NCBI GenBank assembly: GCA_958510875.1
Contig: OY294068.1
Location: forward strand, 158,508,388-158,572,387
From: Endomychus coccineus
Lineage: Eukaryota; Arthropoda; Insecta; Coleoptera; Endomychidae
Length of the DNA stretch: 64,000 nt
Direction of reading: 5' to 3'
Every line of letters starts with the position of its first letter. The first letter of the stretch is position 1. Positions 32,760 to 43,350 of this stretch are shown piece after piece. The notes under the pieces were generated by a model, which worked only from the letters and a program-made list of their open reading frames with translations, was not told the DNA's origin and made no database searches. A program made the position numbers and the translations under genes.

Positions 32760-34476
32760 CCACCTGGAAGTTGGTAAACAACGTGTTGAATAAAAACAAA
32801 ACAAAAAATATACCGCCAGATAATGATAACACTCTTTTTGCGAAAAGGTTTGGTCAATATTTTAGCTGTTTCAAATAAACTTAGCGTTTACTTTGCAAAT
32901 GAAACGCCCGAAAATTGTACCTTAACAAAAAATAATCTCGCTTGTTCTTTCGAATACCGGACTGTAGATTCAAATAATATAGTAACAGTTATAAATGGGT
33001 TAAAAAATAAAAATTCTACAGGGTGGGACGGAATTCAAACTCGCCTTATAAAAGATTGTAAATTTGAACTATCACCTTACCTAGCAGAGCTCTTAAATAT
33101 ATCGGTAAAGAATGGTGAATTTCCAGATATTTTAAAAACATCAGTCATTGTGCCAATTCATGAAAAAGGGAATGTCGACGAGCTAGAAAACTACCGACCA
33201 ATTTCGCTAATGTGTTCAGTATCAAAAGTATTTGAGAAAGTTCTTTATAACCAACTCATGGACTATTTAATTGAAAATAACATTTTAAATGAATGCCAAC
33301 ATTGTTTTCGTCCAAATTTCTCAACTGAAACAAATACTTTTGAATTGACTGAGCATGTCACTAAGAAATTGGACAAAGGGAAATACATTGTAGGCATCTT
33401 CTTTGTTTTTTAAGAGCCTTTGACTCTCTTGACCCCGATTTTGTGTCAAATAAATTAAACGCCCTAGGCATACAAGGCTCAGTAAATAATTTCATTTTAT
33501 CCTACCTAAAACAACGAAAAATTATCGTAAAAATTAATAATGCAACCTCAGAAGCGTATGACATAGTTGAAGGCACCCCCCAAGGGAAATACTGGGCCCT
33601 CTACTATTTCTTCTTTTTATCATCGATCTGCCAGAATACATATCACTAGGAAGGCTTTTCATGTACGCCGACGATACATGCATAGTTATATCTGACAAAA
33701 ACTATAGTATTCTATTGCAAAAAATAAATAATGTCACCACGGAATTTAACCAGTGGTGTTTCTTAAATAAGTTAATGGTGAGCGTAAAAAAAACGGTAGT
33801 AATAAACTTTAGCAGAAAAATAGATAGTAATAATCTCAATATAACATGCAATAACATTGTCTTAGAACCAAGTCAAAACACGAGATTTTTAGGAGTCGTC
33901 GTTGATTCTAATCTAGACTGGTCGGAACATATTAGTGAATTATGTAAAAAATTAAATAGAGCTTATTATTCAATGCGTGTTCTGAAGAATACATTTAACC
34001 ATGAAGTCTTGTTACAGGTCTACTATGGAAATTTTTTCTCACTAATAAACTACAATATCGCACTATGGGGACAAGCTACAGATATCAAGCGCATTTCTAT
34101 TTTACAAAAAAGAGCTCTGAGAACTATATTCAATCTTCCTTACAATCACACATGCGTGAACATTTTAAAAAAATATAAAATTATGACAGTTACAAGTATT
34201 TACTTGTTTAAAATAATAAAGCTCGTACACCAAAATATGTCCTCATACCCCACCTGTGGGTCTTCTAATCAATATCCTTCAAGAAATAAAGATGAGTTAT
34301 ATATTGCAACACCAAAACATGAATTTTATAAAAAATCGCCCGAATATGCCGGTAAACTTTTCTATAACATGCTCCCAAGTCACATAAAGTCAAGCCTATC
34401 ACATGCTAATTTTAAAAACAAATTAAAAATATATTTCACAAAATCTCCCACTTCGAAACACATTGTAATAATATAA
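32760..34476 (+). pseudogene. LINE ORF2 reverse transcriptase
   Basis: Finger motifs STGWDGIQTRLIKD, VIVPIHEKGNVDELENYRPI and CFRPNFSTE lie in the 32823-33413 frame. Motif A survives only across a frameshift at about 33413 (GIFF then RAFDSLDPDFVSNKL). Motif B is VEGTPQGK with a damaged SILGPLLF block at about 33580. Motif C MYADDTCIVI (33661) is intact, followed by FNQWCFLNKLMVSVKKT, RFLGVVVDSNLDWSEHI, ILQKRALRTIF and the C-terminal FYNMLPSH. Inactive by frameshift; otherwise a typical Jockey/CR1-like RT. Confidence 0.85.
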
Positions 34477-34789
34477 CCTGATGCCGTGATTTCAATTTTA
34501 TTTCAACTTTATTCTAAATTTTAAAAACTAAGTACTCTTGTGTGATATATTCTATATTATACTTATATCTCGTTTTTGTAGACGTGTCTAATCTGTACCC
34601 TGTACGGGAAAAGACTAAATATATTCTTATTCTTATTCTTATCCTTATTCAATAACAAGTGAGGTTTCAGTTCGAATATGGGGATATACTCGTACATCGC
34701 CAGGATTGAATGATTGAAAAAGGACAATAGGTCAATAGGGTACAGTTAATGAGGTAATTATGAAATTTTAATGAGGAAATGTACTAGGA

Positions 34790-35005
34790 AGGTACAAGTT
34801 AGTGAATTATGAGTAATTTCATTTTATTCAAGACATCAAAAACAATTCTGTAGTGTGTCCTGTTTCTAACAATTCTAACATATGATTGGAGAAAGATGAA
34901 TCTGTTTTATTGAGTCTAAAAGTTTTAAATGTTTCTTACATCCAATTCTTATATTACGACTTGATCTACCAATTTAAAAGTTACTTACCTGTTCAGATTG
35001 TGATA
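34790..35005 (-). pseudogene. PLE GIY-YIG fragment
   Basis: On the minus strand a frame reads NFYIGRSSRNIRIGCKKHLK, then ends at a stop; another continues with SNHMLELLETGHTT. FYIGRSxRNI.xRxKEH...SxFANHxLExGHT is the core of PLE GIY-YIG endonucleases and parallels the copies at 47280 and 51350. A short, frameshifted relic just downstream of the LINE tail. Confidence 0.6.
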
Positions 35006-36649
35006 ACTTTCACATTGATAGATCAATATCACACATTCAGCGAAGAATTCTTCTATTTTTAATTTCCATTTTCCTCCAATGGAGTCAGATTGGGTGTTGC
35101 GGTTTTTATTCAAATCGGTTTACCTATTTGTTGTATTCAATTAATAATTATCAAAGAGGCTGTCATTATTTTGTTATTCAAGTGTAAGTCAGTGGTTTAT
35201 TGAGAATTCGTAATGGAATTACAAGTAATATTCGGAGAGTGAGTATTTGAATTAAGATCCTCCCAAAAATAGAATTTGAAAGTTTTTGCTCTTGTTCTCT
35301 AGGGAAAAATCGTACTTATACCTACGCCATCTCTCATGCAGACAAAAATATACTTCGCCAACAATATAACTTTCCGACATTCCAGAAAACTCGTTTCATG
35401 CTTTGCAAAATGATAAAATTTATTACCATGGAAACATGCAAAATCTAAATATACGAGTAGATATCAAAAGTTTTCACAGGAGGGAATAATTCTCAATATG
35501 AATATAATCCTCGGAAGTTCATTTATTTATGTTAACTAGAATGTTTAAAATTCGGAGCCATTCCTAGTAAAATAATACAATTCCCGTTATTTTGATGTAA
35601 GTTATAAATAAATTTAAAGCCGAAGACGTAACACGTACCACATATATCTTTCATTTAAAAATGGAGGAGATTGTAAAAAACGTCCCCTTTCTACTTATGT
35701 TGAAAACAGTGGAAAGTTGAAATACCTAATACACTTTACACGAAGTTATTCCGTTCGATGCTATGGATAATAAGTTACTAAGAGAATAGAAAACATAAAA
35801 CTGAACTTGTCAGGAAGTTAAATGGCAAGTCGAATGCATCGATTTTATAGATAAAATTCTGATAAAGAGAATGTGTCGCCTTCTAAAATAGCATAAGTTT
35901 AAGGTTATCGACTGAAGTTAATGGAGCATACAAGGTGAAGACAGTGAGCTATTGTCCGTTTTAGTTGCTTCTGAAACGGTATGTTGTTTTTCAATTCTTC
36001 CACACACATCGTTCTAACGGAATGACTTACAGAATGGGTTTTGAAAGAGGAGTAAACGATCTGTTTCTTTTAACCTACAGAATCCTTAATATATAGTGTG
36101 AATACTACGTCAATAAGGTCTTGACGCATATAACGTGGAAATAATGAAGCTACTATGAAACGGCTGTAATTCTGATGACAATTTGTCGAGGAAACAAAAT
36201 AATAAATTGACATTGGTCTTTCGGACAAACAGAAGTAAGTTTTTCATAATATTTTGTGCAACGAGAGGAAAATCCCAAAATTTGGTTTTAAAACATAAGT
36301 TTTACACAAGCCTTCTGGCTGAATACTCCAATACACTACTCCTCTCCGCCAATGATCGAATTGAAATGCCACCCTTTTGACATAAGCACGCGTTCAGAGA
36401 ACGCTATAAAACAACTAAACTATAGACAGCGAAATTCTGATATAGACGCTACTTGCCACAGATGTCACGCACAGATAGGCAAATGGCATCGATCGTAATT
36501 CTTAGTCGTGAAGCTAGATTTACAGGAGAGATTCAGTTATGAGATTTCTGATGAAAATCGATCCTGGAAATATCTATAGAAAAGAGAGGAATCGCCTATT
36601 TTTTGTGTGAGACTGAACTCGCAAGAATACACTTACTTGTTTGAGGAGT
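35006..36649. other. Non-coding, nothing recognised
   Basis: About 1.6 kb of AT-rich sequence. No open frame, repeat or exon could be supported. Confidence 0.5.
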
Positions 36650-37130
36650 TTCTCTGTATATGTCGAATTCCAAGTGATTACCATCTTCTATAATGTTCAT
36701 ATCAAGTAAAGGAAGCTGCATACCTGTTTCTACTCCTAAAGTGAATTTAAATGAATCAATCTATTATTGAGCGTATTCAAAAAGCCATGTAAATCGAAAT
36801 CTTCACTTGTATGTAATTGACATATCGATATATCTAGGCCAAACTTTTGGAAACTGATTTAATTTAGATTTTAGGAAGGTTTCAAGTTCGCTCAGAAAAA
36901 TATTGACCAAAGAAGGAGAGAGTGGTTTGTTCATTGCACATTCGCTTCTCTGTTTACGGTAGCTTTTGTTAAAAGTGAAATAATTTTGGTCCAAATATGA
37001 AACCGTAAAGATCACGAACTTATTCTGCACTATTTGTATCGAGGATATTACTATTTGAAGTCATTTCTGCAGAATGTTTATTGACTCAGGGATTAGGGTA
37101 TGTGTAAATAGTGAAACAACAATTTCCAAG
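36650..37130 (-). pseudogene. PLE reverse transcriptase fragment
   Basis: The minus strand reads YLDQNYFTFNKSYRKQ, then CAMNKPLSPSLVNIFLSELE and PKVWPRYIDMSI, then LNTLNNRLIHLNSL. This matches the PLE RT blocks NYFxFNxKxYxQxxGxAMGSPLSPxLAxxxM (motif B), WxRYVDD (motif C, catalytic YVDD degraded to YIDM) and the following LN....I.FT. The frame is broken on both sides. RT only; no GIY-YIG part is attached. Confidence 0.75.
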
Positions 37131-37724
37131 CTGAACAAGGAGGTTTTTCTTCTTCATCTAGAGACACTTTCGTTGTAATTTCATCGGAAGATTTGTGCTT
37201 TCATGTTTTACTTGACGGTTTTCTCCCAATTTTTCTTGTTGTAGCCTCATTCTATCTTATTTTTCCCTTTCTATTCTTATCTAACTTGGACTAAGTTTTG
37301 AATCATTCGTTTACAAATTTCACTCTTACGGCGGTGGTCACTCTTACGGCGGGGGAATCTCTCATACACATGTCTTCCAGGCAAGCAACTTTTCTTTATC
37401 TTTGTTTTGATTGAATTTACTTTTCCATGTTCAAAGGCTCATTATACACTTCCACTTAGTTGTTCTTCAGTTACAGGAAAACCCACTTCAACTACCTCTA
37501 AAATCCATTCCACCAGTGTGGCCTCTTATTATTTAGGATGAGAGAGGCTCTAGGTTTACGCTCAACATGTGACTTTCCGGAATATTTGGAGTGAAGAGTA
37601 GTATTGGGAATTTTATATTCTTTACTTGCAGCCTTAATATAAGAACTCTATTTTTTTAAGCTTCCAATGCAAAGTTTAGACTATTCAACGATTATTTGGA
37701 ATTTTTCTTGACCGAGATTCTATA
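37131..37724. other. Non-coding; short Gly/His-rich tandem codons
   Basis: Only the stretch 37320-37380 stands out: two 18-bp units encode HSYGGG-HSYGGG followed by ISHTHVFQ, within a short open frame. Such repeats occur in insect cuticle-type and other secreted proteins, but no start, splice context or flanking codons support an exon. Confidence 0.3.
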
Positions 37725-37970
37725 ATAACATAAGGTATTTTGTTATTAATAATAATAATAATATTTATTTCCTTGACGGGATGAACCAAAATACAGTTGA
37801 ATTGCACAACTCGATGCCGACGTTTCGCGAACCATTGGTGGTGGCATCCTAAGGGCAGGCTTGATGCTTGAACTGAGACTGTGTTCAAGTCTCAGTTCTC
37901 AGTTCAAACTTCAAGCCTGTTCTGAAGATGTCACCTAAATTGGTTGGCGAAAAGTCTCCATTAAGTCGTG
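37725..37970. repeat. PLE pLTR palindrome with two hammerhead-like cores
   Basis: CAGGCTTGATGCTTGAACTGAGAC and its complement (37856-37920) form a palindrome centred near 37888. Hammerhead-like cores lie on both sides. On the minus strand there is CTTAGGA (37848-37854, G-to-T in the box), CCACCAATGG and GAAACGTC (37819-37826). On the plus strand there is CTGAAGA (37922-37928) and GAAAAGTC (37949-37956), where C-to-A damages stem III. A (TAA)n run at 37743-37763 ends the left pLTR. Both ribozymes look decayed. Confidence 0.7.
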
Positions 37971-38119
37971 CTCTTGTGATTCGGAATTCAAGAATTAGCT
38001 ATCCGCGGAAGTCGTGCCATTCGAGACAACATTATATTATTTCATTAATCATAGTTTCCGAAACATTATCACTATTATGACCCAGACATAAGATGTCAAT
38101 TGATAAACTATAGACGAGT

Positions 38120-38255
38120 TCACACTGATCTGGGATACAATATAACACTATGAATAAGAAAAAATTACCCTTATCCACTAAAAATACTGTTACAGTACTG
38201 AAAACATTTCAACCACCAAGTAGCCATCAGCAGAATGAATTGAACTGTAATAGTT
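38120..38255 (-). repeat. PLE pLTR relic with degraded hammerhead
   Basis: AACACTATGAATAAG, TTATCCACTAAAAATACTG and ACCAAGTAGCCATCAGCAG correspond to the pLTR at 44880-44975. The minus strand keeps CTGATG-GCTACTTGG and GAAATG, so both boxes are damaged. Confidence 0.65.
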
Positions 38256-38539
38256 ACACTTCGGTTAGGAAAATGCAAAAAAAGCAGTTGAACAAAGCAT
38301 TAAAATGGCGAATTTGATACCAATACACAAGATGATAAATAACAAGACTACGAAATATCTCAGTAGACTACTGGGAAAGAGATCTGTTCTTCATTCACGT
38401 CCATTGCAATCAATGGACAATTTTAATATTGAATTTACGAGAAAATCTAATGGGCTCAATCAATCAGAATGTGGACGAACAAGTTCAGAGCACTTAGACC
38501 GCTTCGTCGAGTTCATTGCCTAAGATTCCGCATGGACTG
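38256..38539. other. Unassigned
   Basis: A 72-codon plus frame (38305-38523) is open but overlaps the distal end of the antisense LINE relic and is not recognised. Confidence 0.3.
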
Positions 38540-39640
38540 ATATCTCTTATGGCTTCAAGAGGCATATATGTACTGCCGAGGCGTGTAGCCTGAGAGAAGC
38601 TTGTGTTGGACATTCTGTTGGAATGAGAGAGGCAGATCTACTACAAGCTGGGTCTTCAACAATACCCATTGTGTGTAGATGTTTATTCAGATGACGGTAT
38701 CATGTGAGAAGTCCTGTCATCAGTTTTGGGCCCCTTCTGATCATAGAGAGTAGGATTTTAGAGAGTTTAGGCGAGAACTTCCAAACGTGGAGCTTCGCCT
38801 GCCTCATGCGGGGGGCACCACGCCAGGTCGAGAGCCACTGTATATCTAGTAGCTCAGTGAGGACGTGGAGCCCGGTGATCGATGAAATTCCGATCGTTGA
38901 AGGGGGCTCAGGCCCGCTCAAGGAACCCCCTTCGGTCAATTCATCGGCCACTTCGTTCACGCCAGAGTGAGCTGGTACCTACAGTAGCTAGAGTTTGTTC
39001 CTTATGGCTAATTAGGGCAGATTTTCACTGCACTCCAAGACAAGCCTAGAGGTCAATATGTGGGCGCGAAGTGCCCCCAGGATCGCTCGGCTATCAGTAC
39101 AGATGTAAAGTCACCTAACTCGGTAGTTTAATTTCAGATTTTCCAGGACACACAACTCATCCTGGAAAACGGTTGCTTGGGCACTTAGGGGAACTGAAAT
39201 CTCCCTTCTGGGTGTACACGAGTGAAATCCAGCTCCGCTAGACTCGCCAGTCTTAGACCGGTTCGTGAACCATACGAATCATCCTGACGGAAGCGGCTCA
39301 AAGTTTTTGTTCACCCAGTCCGTCCTCTGTGTTATGAGGACGTCTGGTGTTTGAAACCTGACAGCAGGCGCTATCGCATCCTGCGTCGTTCGGTGGATTG
39401 GGCAATTCTCGGCTGCCCAATCCCAAATTTTGCACCGACCCACTGGCCCAGACCAGCCAGCCGATACGCCGCACCTGCGGCCACTGTTTGATATGGAGTT
39501 GTAGAGGAACGATCCTCACCTGAACCTCTAGAGCTCTGGTATGGGCAGTCCTCATACACCTCGACGGCTGCGTAGGTTTTGATTGGAATCATGGCCGTGT
39601 GGATCAAATGCAGAAATGGGCTCATTATTACAGGAAGGAA
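38540..39640 (-). pseudogene. RNase H-bearing LINE, C-terminal half (relic)
   Basis: Reading the minus strand from 39625: a post-RT region with TRALEVQVRIVPLQLHIKQ (canonical ALxxLxGxxPLHLxIK). Next come an RNase H domain with FTNRSKTGESSGAGFHS (catalytic Asp of FTDGS changed), LYICTDSRAILGALRAHI (D-S-R-A block) and VPAHSGVNEVADEL (H and D block), then the C-terminal LMTGLLTGH...HLNKHLHTMGI and CxxC-like tail. RNase H after the RT is typical of the I/LOA/Jockey-group LINEs of insects. Multiple frameshifts and stops. GC content is higher than its surroundings, suggesting a different source family from the AT-rich LINEs here. Confidence 0.8.
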
Positions 39641-40810
39641 TTTGTGTTTTTATTGCTTCGCCAAAAAGACATAAGAGATGTTCCAATAACTTTAGGTATT
39701 TTTGAGAACACGATTAGCATATATTCATTTATGCAACCAATAGTTAAGTTTAAACTGTTAATTGTAAATTACTGCTTACAACTAGCTGAAAAAAGCTAAA
39801 TGAAGAATTTATTATAATATTATACTATTATACTTAGATGTCCTGAAATACTCCGCAGCGTGTATCAACGCACCGAGTAGCAAACAGGCTGCAACAACCA
39901 TCTCATGACGGATGGAAATGGATTCGACCACTTATTCTACGATGTGAGTTGGTATGATTAATCAAACTGAAAGCACGATGTCTTCGACTTTAAATTCAAA
40001 CTTGTAATGTAGTGGAAATACGTCGGAGGAAAAGCGTCGACAGTAAGTATGTTTTTCCAACAATCCTGGGAGATTATTCAATTATTCTAAAAGGACGATT
40101 CAACCGCTATTCAATCTCTGTGGTTTTTTACCTGCCTTACTGCCGGGGCCCCATCCTACACTTTCCGCCGTTATCTAACTTTCATCTTGAACTGCGAAGT
40201 TGAATAAGTACAAGAGCTCTTCTTGCTAAACTTTCAGCTATTCCTGCTGTATCTTAATTCGGCGAGATTAAATAAAGAAGAGAAAGAAACAATGCGAATT
40301 CGACTTTCTGGGGAATTTCTTTTAACAGCATCCGTGTATTACACTTACTTATTCAGGCTAACAACCTTCCGGTTGGTAGTCTGAATGCACTTTCATGGTT
40401 TTTCATTTGCCGCTTGATTGGAATTGCGAAGCGTTTTGTTTCTATCTCGAAAGATAAAATATCTCTCTAATTTAATTAGTGCATTAAGGGAATATAAAGT
40501 AGCCGAGCTTCTAAACTTTATCACGTGAAATATACAACGTCGGAACGGATTTTGTTATTTCCGCAACCGACCGTTTTGTGCGGAATTGAATCCTCACTTA
40601 GGTACTTGACTCATGTGACCCACAAGCGCTTAATGACTGTTTTACGCAGAGGCTATTCCATATTGGAATTTGCATTGAACGGAAGAATGCTTTGAAAGTT
40701 TCATATGTGACCTTGTTACTTACTCACGGCTCGAAACTATGTTGCTATGTACGAGTATGTCTAATTTGTACTCTATTTTGATCTCGTACAACAGAAATTA
40801 GTAGGAGATC
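39641..40810. other. Non-coding, nothing recognised
   Basis: No exon or repeat could be supported in this 1.2-kb gap before the copia element. Confidence 0.4.
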
Positions 40811-40982
40811 TGTTAGCAGAACGTGGTTGAAGATAATAAATATATTTATCTTCGTGTGAAGTTTTATTTATTATTATATTACATTAACTGTCTAGATAAT
40901 CTACTACAAAAACATTATTATGTTACCATGTAAATCTCAGTACATAGAACAATATAACAAAATTATATAACAATTTCCAACG
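40811..40982 (-). repeat. Copia 3' LTR
   Basis: 172 bp, TGTTAGCAGAACGTGG to CAATTTCCAAC(G) on the plus strand. On the element's strand it follows a purine-rich tract AAAGAGGGGG (40983-40992), the expected plus-strand primer. The terminal dinucleotide is CG instead of TG. Confidence 0.9.
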
Positions 40983-41000
40983 CCCCCTCTTTATGTAATA

Positions 41001-42197
41001 TTACACTAATCCTTGTAATCCCATCTTGTCTTCATTGAGATTTAGTTTTTCTCCATTCAGAGCTTTGGTTAAACAGTCTGCAATCATATCTTGAGTTCTG
41101 ATAGATTCATTCTCAATATCGCCTTTTTCTTGAAGTTCTCTAATGAAATGATGCTTAACATCTATGTGTTTCGTTCTGGGTCGGTAGCCACCATTTTTGC
41201 ATAAATCCACTGCCCCCTTGTTATCACAGTGAAGTGATAATGTTCTTGGTGTATCAGGAATGAGTTCTCGAAGAAGCTCTTTCAAAAATATAGCCTCTTG
41301 AGTCGCCATAGACAGAGCCATGTATTCAGCTTCTGTAGTTGAAAGAGCTACTGTAGGCTGTTTTCTGGAAGACCAGCTTATCGCTCCATCATTCAGAATA
41401 AATACATACCCAGCTGTAGATTTTCGATCATCAATATTCCCGGCCCAATCAGAGTCACAAAATCCTTGCATACCGTCCAATTTTCCGAATACCAGTTTGT
41501 ATTGAGAGGTTTCTTTCAAATATCTAAAAATCCGTTTGAGGGCCTTCCAATGACTTTTTCCAGGAGTTTGACAGTATCTCGCTAATTTTCCAACCGCATA
41601 AGAAATATCAGGTCTGGTGCATTGAGCAGCATACATTAAGCTGCCATTAGCTTCCTGATATGGAATACCTGCCATTTCACATCTTTCTTGTTCAGTTTTA
41701 GGTGCCATTTCTTTCGATAAAACTTGATTAGGATCCATTGGTGTCCGCATTCCGTGACAATTTGACATATTGAATTTTGAAAGAATATCTTCTATGTATT
41801 TTTCTTGATCCAAACTTATTGTTCCTTCCTGATCCTTTATGATTCTCATTCCCAAACAATAATGTGCTTCTCCCAAGTCTTTCATTTTGAATCTTTTTGA
41901 CAAACCTTCTTTCAGTGATTCCGTTTCATCTTTGTTTTCTGAGAATATCAATAAGTCATCAACATAAAGTGCTATGACTAATTGATTTCCTTTGATGTTC
42001 TTATGATATATACAGGAATCGTGTTTCGATTGGATGAAGTTCAAACTCTTCATGACTGAATCGAGTTCTTGATTCCAGGCTCTACTTGATTGTTTGAGAC
42101 CATATAATGTTTTATGAAGTTGACAAATTCTTCCATCTGTGAATCTGTAAATCTCTTCATTCAGCTTAGGATGTAGAAACGCTGTGACAACATCCAT
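41001..42197 (-). CDS. Copia RT and RNase H (pol C-terminal part)
   Basis: A 398-codon open frame. DVVTAFLHPKLNEEIY (residues 2-17) is RT motif A with catalytic Asp. LYGLKQSSRAWNQ (31-43) is the copia-specific block. ALYVDDLLIF holds the catalytic YVDD (78-81). KDLGEAHYCLGM and GSLMYAAQCTRPDISYAVG follow. RNase H is seen in GFCDSDWAGNIDDRKSTAGY, ALSTTEAEYMAL, LHCDNKGAVDL and TKHIDVKHHFIRE. All catalytic motifs are intact, which fits a young copy. Two stop codons separate it from the upstream pol frame at 42216. Confidence 0.95.
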   Translation of the reverse strand: MDVVTAFLHPKLNEEIYRFTDGRICQLHKTLYGLKQSSRAWNQELDSVMKSLNFIQSKHDSCIYHKNIKGNQLVIALYVDDLLIFSENKDETESLKEGLSKRFKMKDLGEAHYCLGMRIIKDQEGTISLDQEKYIEDILSKFNMSNCHGMRTPMDPNQVLSKEMAPKTEQERCEMAGIPYQEANGSLMYAAQCTRPDISYAVGKLARYCQTPGKSHWKALKRIFRYLKETSQYKLVFGKLDGMQGFCDSDWAGNIDDRKSTAGYVFILNDGAISWSSRKQPTVALSTTEAEYMALSMATQEAIFLKELLRELIPDTPRTLSLHCDNKGAVDLCKNGGYRPRTKHIDVKHHFIRELQEKGDIENESIRTQDMIADCLTKALNGEKLNLNEDKMGLQGLV

Positions 42198-42215
42198 TTG
42201 ATCGATTTCTCAGTT

Positions 42216-42716
42216 TTACTTTGCAGCCAGGGCCAATAAAAGTCTGATAGAGCTGTAACGAACTATAGGAGAAAATGTTTCTTCATAGTCCAAACCTGGA
42301 GTCTGAGAATATCCCTTAGCCACAAGTCGGGCTTTATATCTTTCAATTTCTCCAGTTGCTGTGCGTTTCGTTTTAAATATCCATTTACTTTTGATTGGCT
42401 TTTTGCTAGGAGTATATGAACAGAGAGACCAAGTTTCATTTTCAATATGTGATTTCATTTCTTCTTCCATAGCTCCTCTCCATTTCACTGAGTTCGGACA
42501 AGACAAAGCTTCTTCAAGAGTATGTGGATCAGGATCATACAAAGTATCGCTGACAATGTTAACGAAATCCGAATTGAATATATTGCGATTTTCCTGTCTT
42601 TGTCTCGTAGACCTGCGTAGAAATTCTTTCGCAACATTCTCCGTTTGGGATTGTTCGTCTGTTGAAATATTGATATCTGCTGTGAAGTCTTTTTTACGTT
42701 CATTCCCAGATGACAT
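42216..42716 (-). CDS. Copia integrase tail and start of RT
   Basis: A 166-codon frame: acidic integrase tail (ADINISTDEQSQTEN), LRRSTRQRQENR, then ALSCPNSVKWRGAMEEEMKS, WSLCSYTPSKKPIKSKWIFK, YKARLVAKGYSQTPGLDYEE and TFSPIVRYSSIRLLLALAA. This is the conserved N-terminal part of copia RT. The zinc-binding and catalytic core of integrase are absent. It continues into the 41001-42197 frame after two in-frame stops. Confidence 0.9.
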   Translation of the reverse strand: MSSGNERKKDFTADINISTDEQSQTENVAKEFLRRSTRQRQENRNIFNSDFVNIVSDTLYDPDPHTLEEALSCPNSVKWRGAMEEEMKSHIENETWSLCSYTPSKKPIKSKWIFKTKRTATGEIERYKARLVAKGYSQTPGLDYEETFSPIVRYSSIRLLLALAAK

Positions 42717-42752
42717 ATTTTCTCATAATAATGATGATGAGGATGAGGACAG

Positions 42753-42838
42753 CGTGGCTGAAGATAATAAATATATTTATCTTCGTGTGAAGTTTTATTT
42801 ATTATTATGTTACATTAACTCTCCAGATAATCTACTAC
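42753..42838 (-). repeat. LTR fragment inside the copia element
   Basis: 86 bp match positions within the LTRs (CGTGG-TGAAGATAATAAAT to CAGATAATCTACTAC), in the same orientation. It joins the gag start (upstream) to the integrase tail (downstream) and supplies the final codons of the gag frame. This shows a recombination or template-switch origin for the internal deletion. Confidence 0.85.
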
Positions 42839-43060
42839 TTGATTAGGTTTTGAATCTACACAACACCACAGACCTGCATCAACCAGGAAATTCTTCATCC
42901 AAAACTTCCAGTCTCCATAATTAGTACCATCCAGGTGTTTAGATTCGGCTAAACCTCCAACGGAACTAGATATCATCATTGTGGACTTTGTTTTAGTAGC
43001 TTCCTCCAACTCTTTCCTTAGAGTTCTGAGTTGAACTTCAATTTCTTCGACAGTAGTCAT
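42839..43060 (-). pseudogene. Copia gag, N-terminal fragment
   Basis: Begins MTTVEEIEVQLRTLRKELEE and continues GLAESKHLDGTNYGDWKFWM, KNFLVDAGLW. NYxxWKxxMxxxLxxxxLW is the start of copia-type Gag (UBN2-like). It is cut after about 74 residues by the LTR fragment; the capsid remainder and zinc knuckle are missing. Confidence 0.8.
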
Positions 43061-43097
43061 TTCTGTAGTAATATAAAATTCAGGTTCAGAGGGACTA

Positions 43098-43113
43098 GTC
43101 TGGGCCCATAACC
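43098..43113 (-). promoter_or_regulatory. Copia primer-binding site
   Basis: On the element strand, GGTTATGGGCCCAG directly follows the 5' LTR end CTAACA. This matches the usual insect copia primer site, used with a fragment of initiator methionine tRNA (from family knowledge). Confidence 0.8.
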
Positions 43114-43287
43114 TGTTAGCAGAACGTGGTTGAAGATAATAAATCTATTTATCTACGTGTGAAGTTTTATTTATTATTATATTACATTAACTCTCTAGAT
43201 AATCTACTACAAAAACATTATTATGTTACCATGTATAAATCTCAGTACATAGAACAATATAACAATATTATATAACAATTTCCAACA
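43114..43287 (-). repeat. Copia 5' LTR
   Basis: 174 bp, TGTTAGCAGAACGTGG to AATTTCCAACA on the plus strand, with canonical TG...CA ends. About 96 percent identical by eye to the 3' LTR. Confidence 0.9.
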
Positions 43288-43350
43288 ACTTCACCCCAGG
43301 TCCCATATTTTATCAAATACTCATTTATGAACTATGAAAGGGTACACACT

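Larger units (their letters stand above)
31096..34655 (+). mobile_element. Near full-length LINE (ORF1 part, ORF2) with (TTATTC)n tail
   Basis: A plus-strand Jockey/CR1-like LINE. The 5' end lies inside ORF1 (from about 31096). ORF2 with endonuclease and RT follows at about 31680-34476. The 3' UTR ends in TTATTC repeats at 34620-34650. ORF2 carries one in-frame stop (about 32750) and frameshifts near 32870, 33413 and 33650, so it is inactive. Compared with the other LINEs here, it is the longest and its endonuclease is nearly whole. Confidence 0.85.
40811..43287 (-). mobile_element. Ty1/copia retrotransposon, internally deleted
   Basis: A minus-strand element with LTRs at 43114-43287 (5') and 40811-40982 (3'), a primer-binding site next to the 5' LTR, a gag start, and the integrase tail, RT and RNase H of pol. 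Gag C-terminus, protease and most of integrase are missing and an 85-bp piece of LTR sits at the junction (42753-42838). LTRs differ at about six positions of 173, so the insertion is fairly young. No convincing 5-bp target duplication was seen (AGATC on the left, ACTTC on the right). It depends on other copies for movement. Confidence 0.9.

Noticed and set aside
38704..38970. 88-codon plus frame with GC-rich content
   Set aside because: Antisense shadow of the RNase H and C-terminal region of the minus-strand LINE relic.
42361..42846. 161-codon plus frame over the copia element
   Set aside because: Antisense to the clearly homologous integrase-RT frame.
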